From positions 6,457,441-6,521,440 of the forward strand of contig JANVCC010000130.1 of the NCBI GenBank assembly GCA_025345505.1: a stretch of 64,000 nt of DNA, in the 5' to 3' direction. Below, one piece after another: positions 28,101-43,100 of this stretch (the stretch's first letter is position 1; each line of letters opens with the position of its first letter). Source of the stretch: Todiramphus chloris collaris (taxonomy: Eukaryota > Chordata > Aves > Coraciiformes > Alcedinidae). The notes beneath the pieces are model-generated. The model was given only the letters and a program-made list of their open reading frames with translations. It was not told the origin of the DNA and searched no databases. The translations under genes and the position numbers were made by a program.

Positions 28101-31100
28101 TAAATTAAGACAATCGAATTGAAGTATATCAGTATTTTCATTATAAAGCTAAATGTGTAGGTAAAACAATTTACTTCAAAATTATGTTAAAGCATGTTAG
28201 TCTGAGGTGGCAAGAATTTTCAGGGAAAATATTTTAAGAGTCTGGTTTAAACCTGAAGTTTTCTATATGAAATAATCATTTTCTTACAAAAGCCTTTCTG
28301 ATATTTTTCTGTTTCTTCAAAATTAAAGAACATTTTTAATTAAGTCACAACCACAATGTTTGTTAACATAGTGGAATGGTAATATAGTCTTGATTTAAGG
28401 TCCTTCTATATAATCATTAAATTTCACCGTAAATATTTAAGCACCACAATATTCTTCATTATAAAGATATTATGAGTTGAGAAACTAAGGTTAGAGTAAC
28501 TAAGTTCTCAGTATTTTACTGAGAAACAGCACATTACACTGTTTTAGAGTATCTGCAAAGATATTTGTCCAGTAAAGCACAATAAAAGGAGTTAGATAAA
28601 AAATACAAGCTCCTTACAGTCACAGAGCTACAACTTCATTTTAATAATCAAGACATGGTGGAACAGCCCAACAGCTGGAGTGCTGCAAACAATGAATGCA
28701 ACAAGCTCTTCAGGAAAGACAAGGTGGGGAAGTGCCCTGTATATGCAGGAGCAGCTCAGAGGTATGAAGGAGCTATTCTTTTGGACAGACAAGAGACTTG
28801 TTGAAAGCTTGTGAATCAGGGTCAAAGTTTGTTACAGACAACCCAACATGTCAGGAAGCAGCCAAAATATTCTTAAAGCAAATCTCAGCAGGCTCTACAT
28901 TGCAGACCCTGGTTCTTACAGGGCACTTTACCACCCCCACCCTCACACCCCAACATTTGCTGTAAGAGCATCACAATGAGGTGCAAGCAGTCAAGATTTC
29001 TAGAGGGTGTCAGGTATATTGGATGGGCGACCCATGAGGATTACACACATCTGGGTCTCCTATTCACTAGGAAGAAAGAATTGGTCATGGATATGAAGAA
29101 AAAAAAAAAAAAAAAACCAAGCAAAAACAACTACAGCCTTGGCTGTAGTAATCATGAAGTAGTGGAGTTCAAGATCCTAGTGGAGTGAGGAAAGTAAGTA
29201 GCAGAGTACAGATAGTGACTTTAGGAGAGCAGATCTCAGCTTATGCAGTAAATGGAATCACCATTAAAACAAAGTTCTATAAGCAGAGATACCTAAACAG
29301 ACAGGAGGAATGGACTGACAGGAACCATATTAAATTGAACAAGACTTGAAAAGGGATAACCCCTCACAATGGCACAGGCTGGGGAGCAGCTCTATGTAAA
29401 AGAACCTGAGAGTCCTGGTGCATGATTAGCAAGCTAACTGTGAGCCAGGAGTGTGCCTTGGCAATAAAGAAGGCCAACAGTATCCTTGGCTGCATCAACA
29501 GTAGTGTAGCCAGTAGTCTGAGGAATGTGATTATTCCTCTCTAATCAGCACTCATTGGACAAAATTTAGAATACTGTATCCAGTTTTGGGCCCCCTAGTC
29601 CAGGAAAGACACTGATAAACTGGAGTAAGTTCAGCTGAGGGCTGCCAAGACAGTCAGGAAAGCATGCCCTCTGAGAGGCAACTAAGGGAACAGCTTGTTC
29701 AATCCAAGTAAGAAAAGGCTTCAGGGGGATCTAGTAACAGCTTTCCAGTACCTACAAGGAGGTAACCAAGAAGATGGAGCCAGGCTCCTCATACCGGCAG
29801 TTAGTTGAAGGAAAAGAATTGACAGGCATAAACCGATACAAGAGCTCCATAAAAGAAAAGGCTTTTCACCACGAGGACACTCAAGCAGAAGAACAGGTTG
29901 CCAAGAGGGAGACCAAAAACCTTCAAGGATGGCAACTGCACAAAGCTTGACTGGATAAAGCCCTGATTAACCTAGGCTGACTCTGTAATTAACCCTGTTT
30001 ATAGAATGTTGGACCAAAAAACTTCCCTATGTTCCTTCCAACCTGAATTATTCTATGATCTTAAGTTTAAGGAGTCCGATAGACAATGTTTTGCACACGC
30101 TTGCACAACTTTCCAGCAACTTTAGAACATAAAACTCCAGTGTTGGGTGGACATTGTCCAATGAACTCAAACATTCAGCACAAGACTAAATAAAGTCTAA
30201 TATGCTTTCTCTCACAAAAACGCTACTGCATCTCCAGATGCAATCACAGCTTCACAAGGGCAACAGATAAGAAATAGCATTTTCCAAGTGAAGGGTAAGT
30301 TCCATGCATTAATTCATATGCATGATGAAGTCAAGCTGTATAACTCCTACAGCTGACTGCAGAAGACTGCTCGTAGACCCAAAGTGAAGACCCACTGCAA
30401 AGCACCCCACTAGCTCAAATGTGTTGAATGAAACAATACAGTGAACTTGACATTTAAAGAGCTATTAATGTGAGCTGTGCAATAGTGTCACCTAGTGGAT
30501 AATGGTTACAGCAGACACAGGGCCCTATTCAAGGGGAAAACTTGATTACCAAGTTTGCTACTCTACAAAAATCAGTGGGGACTTTTAGACTGTATGTATA
30601 TATCAACACACACATATCTGTATGAACCAACAAGTGCAGTGACCAGTAAGATAAATGCCTTTCCATCATTCGGTTCTAAAATCACACATCTTTTACAAAC
30701 TTGAAAAAAAAAGTAATTCCAGAAATAGAGTACGTTCTTTCCAGATGCAAGAAGCATTATATGGCCTAAAAGAAAAGGATTTTCAGAATGATGGATTAGT
30801 ACTGCACTTTTTTATTTTATACAAACAGAAAAGAGTTTCCAGGTGCTCAGGTGTACAATAACCATCCACTTCACTGGCAAATGTAACATTGAAGCTTCTT
30901 GTCAAGAAACAGGCTCAAAAGGCAGAACATATGAACTATTTACTGCATAAACATTTTCCAGGTCTTACTTGTACAGAATCTGTAAATAGTTTTAGGGTTA
31001 GAAATTTTATAGCATGTCCAAATTTTAAGGAATGTTATGCTACTGAATCTTGAAAGATTAGTGATTTCTTCTAACATTAGATACCTGGAGAACAAGAAAC

Positions 31101-34100
31101 TTGAACTATTTGAGTACACCAGCAAGTTTTAAGAATGTTCATTCTGCTTAGTGACTACACCTAGAAACTACCAAATTCACTGTATGTTTCAGTTTTTCCT
31201 ATCAGGTATGCTTGCACTTAGTGCCATATCTGAATAAAATAAGTTTCATTGAATTTCCACTCTGATAGCTTTCCCTTCCCTCATCACATCTACTGTTCAC
31301 TTTCTTAGATGAATAACTTGGGGATGAGAAACATTTTTGTTCTTCTCCATCAGTTAGAAGATACTTGGCTGAACCACATGTGCTACTATGTTCAAAATAT
31401 TCTTAAGCACATTCCACCCTTGTCCAATATCAACTCAGTTTCTAGATTCCCAAAGAAAAGGAACTTGATTGAGGTAGATGAAGAAAGACTCTTTTCAACA
31501 TATGTTCCACAACGACCTGGCATTTATTTGGCTACTTTGTATTTTATGCAAGTTCAAGTTCCATAAGATGTGCACTGTAACAAGATGAAACCAAAACAAG
31601 ACTTCTAGTCATTAAGTAAACAACAAAAAATACTGCATTTTTCTTGTGGCATAACAAATACTGAGATCTGTTTTTTGCAGCTTGGCTAATCTCTACATCA
31701 GAGAAACAGCAATACTATAGATACTGCTGCCTATTTTGCACTCAGGTTTCTCAGCAGGCTTCTGAAGACTTCGTAACTGAACCTTTTGCTGCATTGTTGC
31801 TTTTCTTCCACTGCTCTTTAAATTGCAGTAGTAACAGAACTAGAGAAAATTTTTTTTGTGTAAAACTGCATCTCCTGGAATTTGTAATGACTATGTGACC
31901 ATCACAGGCAGGGCACACAGACAGTCCTCGCTCATATGGCTTTCCAAACACTTAAAAACCCCATCTTTTTCTTTCCACCAATTTTGTGACCCTTACAGTT
32001 TCTAAGCTGTATACTGGTCCTACCATATTTGAGAGCTTCAGCTTCAGCATACTGAGGAAGATTCTTTCAAAGACAGACAACTGATTGGTACATGTATTTC
32101 CATAAGCACTGAGTTAATATAGATGCGTATATAAAAACAATGGTAGTATTCTACATTGTGAGGTTATAAAACCTATACAGAGTACAAAAGATACTAGAAA
32201 CATCCCATAGGTGTGTTCACAGTGAGGTTCCATTCTTGGTCAGTGATAAAAGCAACGACACCTACATGTATATGTGCAACTTAATGAACACGCCAGAGTC
32301 TGACGTTAATGAAATTTATATTCCAGAATAAATGGGATGTCAAGTGCAGCAGAGAAAGCAACAGAATAAACAGCTTAAAGCTCTAGAGAATTCTCCCAAT
32401 AAGAAATTGATAACTGCCAGCCCACTCTGATTTTTCTCACATGCCTTAAACAGATGGGTAATTAACAGAATGTATTTTATGCTACTCTGTTGAAATGTAT
32501 ATACCTGAAAAGTGGCTGTTCTACCCTAAAAAGTTCATGTACATACATGTTTTTCTATTTCTCATTTTTAATCAATGTACACTGCCAGATACAATTTAAA
32601 TAAAGAAAAATGCATATGGTAGATGCCAAGTCAAAAGTTTTCCTTAATCACCAGCATAGACAGTATGTCTCTGGCATCCAGGATGTTGAAATGAAAGACC
32701 AAAGAAGCAGAATTAAAAAGTAAAACAAAAAAAACTGCAGAACAACTTCAGAAATGCTTCCCACTTCCAGCTTCAATGCAACCTGAACAGTAATTTAAAC
32801 AATGCTTCTGGTTTGCTTAAAACATTTTGTTTTCAATTGTATGAAGTAGACTCAATTCAAACTAAAACCAGTATCAAGAACAGAACTATTACAAGTTCTG
32901 AACCTCCCAATTCTAAATGAAAAAAAAAAAAACAAAAAACTTCTATAATGCTGAAGAAAATTACTCTTCTCTCTGTAGTAATGCCAGCACTAGCCAATTA
33001 AAATTTCCGTGTTACACTTACACTTCTCTAATTAACCTCACATTTATAAGCCTGCCCAAAAAACTAGCTTCAGTTCTTCAAAGAACATTCAAAACCAGTG
33101 GCTTCACCAGAGCCTTCCTAGGAAATAATTCTTATGTTTCACTTATATAGTTAAGAAAAAAAGAAAGGCTAAATAACTAGTATCATCATTTGTCAGCAGC
33201 AATAAGGAGCCTTTTATTTAAGGGCATATACAACAAAATGACATTAAATAATTAATGGTCAAGAAGTAGAGCACATATCAGTTTATGTACTTACCACACT
33301 CACAAGTCTGAAACCTTTTTAATTTCAAAACTAACCAAATAGCCATATACACACTGATTTGATAAAAATTGAATACAAAGAATAACTGCAAAAATCTATA
33401 AGCTTACCCCAATTGTTTTTTAAATATTTATATTTTCTAATAAGATTTATTTTGTAAACATTTACTTTGGATTATTAAATAATTGGATTTTCCTTTGTTT
33501 CTACCCCCTTCAAGACACATGCACAAGAAAAAAGAAAAGAAGAGAAAAGAGGTGCTCAACAAGATAAAAATATAATGGAAATTCTATTACCTTGGATTTA
33601 AGATTTCACCAACAATTTCTTGCAGCTTGTCAATAAAATTAACAAAGTTTGAAAGACCTTTTACGTGTACTCTTAAAGGATCAAATAACGAAGATGCACA
33701 GGCTCTTCCTCCAAGTTCTATGGTTCGGATAAAAGATGTTGCCATCTAATAGGAGAAATATCCAGAAATATGAAACTATAGACATACATGGAATGTATGC
33801 CTGTTGAAGCTAGCCTCTCCTACAGATTTGCAAACAATCTATAACAGCTGGTTGATAGAAGAAATATTTTAACTGAAATAAACAGAATACCTCTTAATGG
33901 CAAGCTTTGTACATCTCACCATAAATATTTGCAAGATCAATACTTAACAGCGGTATAAAAAAACCCAAAAACAAACACAAACAATGAAAACAAAACATAA
34001 GCCAAAGTGAAAGTGACCCAGCTAATTTTATATTTACATTGGCCTTTTGACAGCTTAGAAAAAAAGTTTATAACACAGGGTATAGAATCTTTTTGTTGTT

Positions 34101-37100
34101 CTAAGTGCTCACGTTGACCTCACAAAAACTACTCTCACATTCAAAGGGCAATGTGACCCAAGAACAATTATAACACAAGCATGTAAAAGTTTATTTCAGT
34201 AGTATATTTAGTTTTAAGAATACAAATAAAAATAATGTATACTCAAAGCTTCTGAAAAAATCTACAGTTAAGGCTTCTATGATCACAGAAACCCAATTCT
34301 CCATATGTTTTTATATACTATAAAGACACAGAAAACAAGGGATAACGCAAAAGTAATATGCCTTAGGGGAAAACCCATGAAATTTTAAGGCAACAAAATA
34401 AAAAGCCTTGGTATTCTCCAGAAAGATGAAAGTAAAGACAATACAATACACTTGAACACAGGTGCAGTAATATTAATTCTACATATAGATTTTAATTTCA
34501 GACTATACAGCTAAATCATATAGCTCTTAGGTCTGGAAAGAGTACAACTGAAATTACTCTAGCAAAGAAAGTAAACCTGCCAGTATCCTGCCTTTCTACT
34601 AAAGATTTCCTGTGGATCAAGTACAGTTCATAGAACCTCGCCTTCCCAATGGAAAACATTGCATTCTGGCTTTGCAAGATTTCTACAAGACACAGATGTC
34701 AGAAAAGACGACTTCTTCACATGGTAGAGAAGTTTCCCCTCTGGCAACTGTGAGGAAGAGGTAATAAATCCAGTCCAAACATATACCTTTTTTTTTTTTT
34801 AATACAATATCAACAGAGCATTAGAAGATAAAATAATTAATCCCAGCACTAAGATTTCACAAATTCTCCATATTTATTCAACTAGAAAAATTTGAGAAGG
34901 CAGCTGGTTCAGTGACTGTTACAGGCTCATTCTTTTTCCTTGGTTCACTGTTGTCTGCAGTGAGGTCACTGCATATAAAATTTGATTATTTTGAATATGA
35001 GGGACTACAGTGGTTCTTTGGAGAAAGAATCCTTACTCATCTTTTTCCAACTATTTTTGAGATGTCTCTCTGCTGACTATGACTACTGCAAGTATAAAGT
35101 CACCTCGCATACCAAACTGGTTTCTTTAGAAAGACGTCCCTGTGACCAAGGCACATTGATGCTGTAGCTCTTCACATTCCTATACAGGGGCATTGAGGAA
35201 CGAGTATGATTGTCTCAAGGGTTTTGTGTTTGGTTTTTTTTGTTTGCTTGGGTTTTGTTTTGTTGTTGTTTTCTCCCTCCAGCTTTGTGCCTTTGGGAAT
35301 TAAATGAGCAGGAATAGTCTCATATGAATCACATATTTCAGGGTGCTGCAAGACTGATTAAGCTGCGAGTGACTAGAAAGCATTACCCTCGCCAAAGTTC
35401 CAGTCAAAGCTGACAAAACTGCAATACAGCCCTCTCAAATTTTGCCCTTTCTTCTAGCATACATATCAAAAGCAGGTTTGGTCACTAAGCTGCTCTAAGA
35501 AAAGCAAGTTGTACACAGAACTACTTTAAGTTTGAGATGCCTCATGGTTACATGGAAAAAAAAATGCTAGTTTGCTATTTAGTCAAAAGCACTTTGGCAT
35601 GCTTTGTAATGCATTGTTAGTGCCTTGGGTTTGTTAGTGTTAATACTGCTTTGTGATACTTAACCCAACCTCACTGAAGTATTGGGTTTTCATGCCAAGG
35701 TTGTGGTGCTACCAAGGAGGCTTCTGTGAGAAGCTGCTAGAACCTTGTCCTGTGTCTGATAGAGCCAATGCTAGCCAGCTCCAAGATGGACCCACCACTG
35801 GCCAAGGTGAAGCCCATAAGTGATGGTGGCAGTTCCTCTATGATTACATGTTAAAGAAGGGGGAAAACACTGATGTGCAACAGCAGATGAGAAAGAAGAA
35901 CGATAATAAGCAAGAGAAGCAAATCTGCAAAGTGCAGTGAATGAGGGGGAAGAGGTGCTCAAAACACCAGAGCAGAGATTCCACTGCAGCCCATGGTAAA
36001 GACCACGGTGAGGCAGGCTGTCCCCCTGCAGCGCGTGGAGATTAACAGTGGAGCAGCTATACACCTGCAGCCCACGAAGCACTCCACACCAGAGCAGATG
36101 GATACTCAGAGGAGGATGCAACCCCATGGGAAGCTCATGCTACAGCCGGCTCCTGGTAGGACCTGTGAACCTGTTGAGAAAGGAACCCATGCTACAGTAG
36201 GTTTGTTAGCAGGATTTGCAACCCCACGGGGGACCTATGCTAGAACAGTCTGTTCCCGAAGTTCTGCACCCTGTGGAAAGGGTTGGACTGCTGGGGTGGT
36301 TCATAAAGAACTGCAGCCCATAGGAAGGGCTGTCTCCCATGGGAGGGAGCACATACTGGAGCAGGGGAAGAGTGTGATGAGTCCTCCCTCCGAGTAAGGA
36401 AGAGCAGAAACAACATGTGACTGCAACCCCCATTCCCCATCCCCCTGTGCTGCTAAGGAGGGAGAAGATAGGGATTATCAGTAAAGTTGAGCCCAGGAAG
36501 AAGGGAGGTTTGGGGGGAAAATTTAAGAACTGGTTTATATTTCTCATTACCCTACTCTGATTTGATTTGCAATAACTTAATTTTTCCCCTCAAGCCAAGT
36601 AATTGACTGACTGACCTCTCCGCGTCCTTACCATGACCATGAGCTTTTCTCTCTCCTATCCAGTTGAAGAAAGGTGTGATAGAGTGGCTTCAGTGGGTAC
36701 CTGGCATCCAGCCAGGGTCAACCCACTGCGATTGCTTTTAGAGGTATTTGGTAAGCAGCAACATCTAGTCTGATACCATCTTTTCTTCTATCTTTTTCCT
36801 TTGATATGCATACTCATGGCCTCACTGCGCACTATTTACCAAGATTTCAAAATTGTGAAAGCAGTAATAAAAAATATATCTTACATTCATGTTTAAGATA
36901 CTAAAGTGTTTTCAGGATTTCAGTCACTGTTTCGGATGAACAGTTTTGATGCCTGTTTTTACAATACCACATTTTAGAGCTCTAGAGGTACACACAGCTT
37001 TTTCTGTGCATCTTAAGATCTCATGATCAAGCAAGCACCCATTTCCTCACCTAGAATCTGTTGTGTCTTTTTAACCTAGAAGCCATGTTCATGGTGGTAT

Positions 37101-40100
37101 TTGACTTAGCTTATAAATGTCAGTCTTGCCTATGAGATTAAAGCAATATTTTATGTTTATAGATTTATTTCATTGTCTCTAATCTACAGCAAGATTCATT
37201 TGACACACATACCAGGAAAATGGACATTCTTTTCTCCCGTGAGGCATGTTTTAGGTTAGTGAAGGCTTCTCCACCAAGTCCTCTGTCAGGAACATTTAGA
37301 ATATGAGCCAGTGCTAGATCATCCTTAGAATTCACCAAAAGGCTTAAATATGAACAAACCCATTTCTTTGCCAGGATTGTCACCTGTGTAAGAAAGAATC
37401 ACACAGATTGGTCATCCAGCTGCTAAATTACCTTGCACTTTTTTTTTTAAAGCTAATTAGATACATATAAATGTTTTTTGGAAGAGAAAGAACTTCACCT
37501 TGCATAATTTCATAGTGTGACTTCTGTATGGGGATTCTGGAAGTATTGACAGACGAAGCATGGCGAATATGTTAAAATTATATATTGTATTTTAATATTC
37601 ATAAAATATGTGGGGGTTAGATGTCTAGCTATTAGAATGGGCTGTCAACTTCTACTTAGTAACTTCTTCACCTTTTCTATCCCAAGACAAAACATCATCA
37701 TTATTCAACCACATAAGAATTTGTCATTATCTCCAAATAAGCTAAGATTCTTAAAATCTCACCAGTTCTGCACCAGATTCAGTAACTTTTTCCTTGTCTC
37801 ACAGGGTTTTTTAATCACAGAAAATCCACTGATTGAGTCTGGACATAAATTGTGACCCATTTCTACCCATATAACCAAAACATAACATTGTAATTGCTTC
37901 TATTACAGCACTCTTCTGGACCCTGTAAGAATAACAGTCCCAGAACTGAAGAATTCCTAGTTCTGTCAGAAGCAAATTAAAACCAGAAACTGCTAACAAG
38001 AGGAAAGATAATGAGAAAACCTATATTTGCCATGGAATTTCTTCTTATTCAACAGGACATCATAACAACATAGGCACTAAAAAAAAACCTAATATGTATG
38101 TATGACATTCTGAAAAGATAAAATTAAGAGAAAGAAAATAGAGGAAGGATTATGTTTACTACACAAGTCAGACCAGCAAGAATGCCATTATGGTAGTGGT
38201 AGAAGCGCTATCTAGGGGAGAATCTTATTTCAGAACATATTTTTCTTGTTCAGAAATATTTTGAGTTTTGCACAAATATTTGATTCCAATTGCCACTTAT
38301 GAGAAAAGTATGTTTGGAAATGACTAAAGCTCCAGCATTTAAAGCTTTGTTACATAGTATTCTAAGATTCTTGTTTTAGGGGTTGAAAGTGTACAAGAAA
38401 AAAGCCCAGTATTTCCAGAAAATCCTCAAGTCCTCCATTGGGACAGACAAACCTTGGTTGCCTCGCTACAGCTAACACTAGTGTGGCTATTCAGATTTCT
38501 TCCACATATAAGGGAGTACAAGTTAATAAAATAAAATTGAAGTTTGCTTCACCTACCACTTTAGTTTGCAGCATTGGGCAAATCATTTAACTCTTAGTGA
38601 AGACAATGTCTGAGTGATGGTGTACTAGCAGAAAAATTTATTCCCTGGGTTTCAAAGCAGATTAAGTCTACATCAACTGCCTGCTATAAAAAGAACTGTC
38701 TTCCAGAATATAAATTTCTGCACTTAGCCCCATACACACACCTACAATATACTCAAGTGAAACAGAGTTTGAATATAAAATGTTGCTGGTGTAAAAAAAC
38801 AGAACATGTAATACAATAGTTGGAAAATGAAACTGTTATACTTCATATTTTCAATATACATAAAATTACAGAAGAGAAATAATTCTTACCTTCCTATTCT
38901 CCTGGCTCTGTCTGTTGGATGGTGTAAGAGTAGAAAGAACAGAACCATTATTTTCTTGTACATTCATTATACCAGAAATAAATTCCAATAGTTGAACCTT
39001 TAATAAAAAGATAAGAATAAACTTAAATATAAAGATGATAGGAAAGCAAAAGTATTATTAAAACCTAGTGAAACTATGTCTCTGCCAGTTTGCTAGGGTT
39101 TTGAAGTTAATGCACTGTTGGTTTTAGTCTTTAAAAGTATAACTGTTTTAATGGAGAAATGAGGTGTAAGATTCAAATGAACTTAGAAAAGATCTCACAC
39201 GGTTATGTAACACACTTGCACTAAAAGCACCTGCTTATCTTTTGGAGAACATTTAACATGTTATACCGTGTTTAAGAAGTGTTCATTTGCCCACCCATGT
39301 TCTCTATCTTCCCCACGAAAACATGAAGAAAAAAAAATTAAAAATTTTGCAGTTTCCTGAACTTCAGTTCTCCTTATAATCTTCTTTGTGTCTAAAAATA
39401 ACATCAGTGTTTGACTGTAGGTTCTTCAACCCTTTAAGGAAGCAGTCAAGCTGCTTACAAGCATACATGTTAACAAATCATACAATAATTTAGGATAAAA
39501 AGGATGTGTGGAGACCATCTAGTACAAACCCATGCTTGACCAAGTTGCTCAGGGACATGCTGAGCCAAGTTTTTAACATATTAAAAGACAAGATTCCACA
39601 TCCTCTCTGGGCAACTTGCTCCAATATTTAACCACTTTTTCCATGGACAAAGCTTTTGCTCTTACTAGGGCTGGAAGGTAAACAGTTTTAATTGTATAGT
39701 TTTAGTAATCTAGCTGTAGCTAGTAATTCATGGTATATTCATAATTTTCCTCAGTCCAATGAACATTCAGTTACTGATACAGCTTCAGTCATACTAAAAT
39801 GACCATCTAATTAAACATGCATCAAACTCAGAAGAGGAAATCAACAATAGTTTAAGTCTACATTGCTGAGTGGGCAGTAAAAGCAGACAATTCTATCTAA
39901 TTTTCATTTCAAACTAGGAGTATCCGCATCAAAACCCAACATTCATTAATTTTTTTTCAGTATAAATATTCTTTGTCTTTTGACCTTTCCATGCTCTGGA
40001 GTGTACAGAAACAAATAAAATCTTGTGGAATGCTTGTGTTTCAAACTTAATTGCTACTTACATATATTTTTATCCAATAATGCAAAGATTAATCCAATTA

Positions 40101-43100
40101 ATGTTTCATAGACTTTCATAGTCTAAGAGTCAAAAACACACTAGATCTGCTCTATCCTGGAGCATGACCTCACGTGCAGTGTCATAGGAATATCTTATCT
40201 GCAATAAACTGCATCAGAGCTGATGACTGAGTGGCTGACACAGAACCTCTTCTGGTTTCTGAAAAAAATCTAACACAGAATGACATGTAGTATAGGGAAG
40301 TTCTTGCTTTCAAGAGTGGGGTATTTTTAAAATGATAACTAAAAATATTTCAACTGCGTATCAACATTCAAAACTCCAGGACACGTGTTAATCACTAAGC
40401 TTTGTTCCAGTCTTCTCAAGTCTCTGCAGTTTGTTTTTCAGTTCCACTCCTGGCAAAGACTGATATACTCACACAAGAGCTGTGGGACCCACCCATCCAG
40501 CAGGGGAACAGAAAAATAAATTTTCAGTGAAATTAAGATGTCTTTAAAAGATTTAGTGATGAAACTCATCTGCTTCCCCAATAGCAGACCAAAATAACTT
40601 CTGAATAATTAACAGCTGCTGTGTATATTTAGAAGTGTCATAAATTCATAACTTGAATATAAAGGGTGTCAAAACAATATCAGAGATTAAACAAACAATA
40701 CTTACAGGGGCTATGCTTTCATCTTCAGATACAAGTCCAAGTTCACAGCACTTCTGATATATGTCTATTAGATCTAACATATTGCTTCTTGCTAAGAAGT
40801 CATGATAGACATTTTTTAGGTTAGCATAATTTTCAGGCTCTTCCATGTTATCATACGATAATCCCAGTTTGTCATGTACCAAATATTTCCAATTTTCTAA
40901 CACATCACTAAGGGATACTGTGAAATCTCCATGGTGCTAATAGAACAGAGAAGGAAAAAAAGGAAAAACACCATGTCTTCAACATAGCTTTAAAAATAAT
41001 TTTAATAAACTGCATATATATGTATTTTAAAAACTATTATAATCTAAATATTTACATTTATAATAAACCAAGTCTTACTTATAGTTGAAGTTCTTCTAGT
41101 GCTTTGGCTTTACAGTTGAGTTTTGTTATATGCAGTAGTTATTTCTGATCTTTAAAATACCAAGTATGTATATCAAGCTTTACCAATGAGAAAAGACATA
41201 TTGACTTTCACAGGACTACTGCTTACATGAAGTTATTTATTTGCAGAAACAGTTTTCAGCACAGCACAGATTTACATCCTAAAGTCATCAAATATAGTTA
41301 TATAAACTTGCTTCAAGCAGTAAACTGGTAAAAAATATGACACGCCCAAAAAAAAGGAGGAGAAAAAAAAAAGCACTTTTTTCCTGTGTTAATAGTTATA
41401 TTTTAGCATAACATTAACAGTGTTGCTACATAGATCTAATAAATACATTAAAGCAGTGCACACCTATGTATTACTAGTACCATAACTAACATTAACTATA
41501 CAGTACAGGCTACAATTTTATACCCAACTTCTGTCCCACTCTCCATGGCAAAATTATTAGATTACATTCCATGTGTCACTGCCTTCTCTCCAATAAGGAA
41601 AAAAGAACTACAGCTCATAATAAAATTAGCAGAATAAATAAAAATTAACAGAGAGTTAATTTAAAAGATCAGATAAAGGGGGCAAATGACAAGAAATACA
41701 CAGGTGGAAAAATAGCGAACAGCATTGTATTAGTAACTGAAGAATCTTTTCTTATTCTAGGAATAAAAAAAAAAAATTCAAATTTGAGGTGCTTGTATCA
41801 CAGTTAGAAGTTCCTTTCTTTACAACTCTAGAGAAGTTCTCTGTTGATCTTCAGTGGACAGCAGCAGAAATTGTACCAATGGGAATGAATAAAATCATGT
41901 CTAGTTTGCATATTAGTTCATCACATTTTTTTCAAAGGATTTACATCAACGTGGGGACATCTGCCATTACTACATTTGCCTGTAAGGGTGTATTAAGTAA
42001 TCATGCCTGAATACTTTTTAAGTGAACACTTAATTGTAAAGCAATAAGCTTGCAGTTTTGTTGTGCAGTTCTGAACTAAAAGGAAAGAAAGGCAATAAAA
42101 TTTAAGAAAAGTTCTCTACATGGGAAAACAGAGAAGACCAAGAGTGAGACTATATGTAGTCCACAGTGCTACATGTCATCTCTTTTATGAAGACGTAATA
42201 ACTAAAGAACCAATGTTCTTGGCAAACTTGGCATGGTTGTAGGTTATAAGTAAGGCAGCAGGGCACAAACAGCAAAAAGGTTAGTGTCACAGCATATCAG
42301 AACAGAGAGTGGAGCTGGAATTCACAGAAATTTGAAAAACAAGCAGAGTAAGCAGCAAAGCCCTGCCATTTGAGTCACAAACCAAGTGATGTGTAACTGA
42401 AGGAAGCAGGATGTAAGCCAGCTACCATCCAGTTGCATCAGTAAGAAGCTAGAGGACAGAGCAGTTATTGCTGCACTCTAGAAAAGAAATAAAGTACAAC
42501 ACATAATCCCATTTGTTTAATCCCTGATACTGTCTCTTTTACTTGTGGTAAAGTACTGTGTTTTAAACCAAGTGATTCACAGTCTGGGGGGGTGGGATAA
42601 TTTAAATCACTTCACGGAGCATCAGACGTTTTAATTAAGTTTTCCAGTTCAGCGTGGGGGTATAAGGAACTGTAAGAAATTTGAGCCTGTCTCTTGTGGC
42701 TGCCAATAAAGGAGATGAGTGTATTGTCAGTGGTTAAAGACTGCAACACAGAGGAAGACAGAATATAATTTTCAAACCCCAGAAGCCAAGCTATGCACAC
42801 AAAGAACTGTGTTAGATGCTACTTATATATGTGAATTCTGCTACTAATTAGATTGAGGTAAAGGTAACAGAAAGAAAAGATAGCACTTGGGATGTAGGAT
42901 CACATCCATATTTCTGGCCTCTAATTCATAATTTGGTCCTTTATTCACTAATTACTTGTTAACCTTGTTTCTATCTCTTGACCACTGACTCTGGATTTTC
43001 ACTCCTGCACAGTTCTTTGCCTTTCCAAAATTCCAGCTAGGAGTTGATAATCACACCCATACCTCATTGTATTCTGTGCCCATTTACACCTTGCTCTCAA

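Larger units (their letters stand above)
19919..33590 (-). other. PARPBP intron 6 (longest)
   Basis: This 13.7-kb intron contains the low-complexity tracts at 20.8 and 22.3 kb, the 27.9-kb hairpin and the deleted CR1 at 28976-30061. No other gene or RNA was recognised. Confidence 0.85.
33746..37212 (-). other. PARPBP intron 5
   Basis: This 3.5-kb intron is occupied in its 5' third, as transcribed, by the solo LTR at 35680-36730. The rest is AT-rich with the T/G tract at 35221. Confidence 0.85.

Noticed and set aside
35993-36397. 134-codon open frame on + and overlapping frames on - at 35771-36547
   Set aside because: They lie wholly inside the solo LTR and arise from its GC-rich short repeats. 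There is no similarity to a retroviral or host protein.
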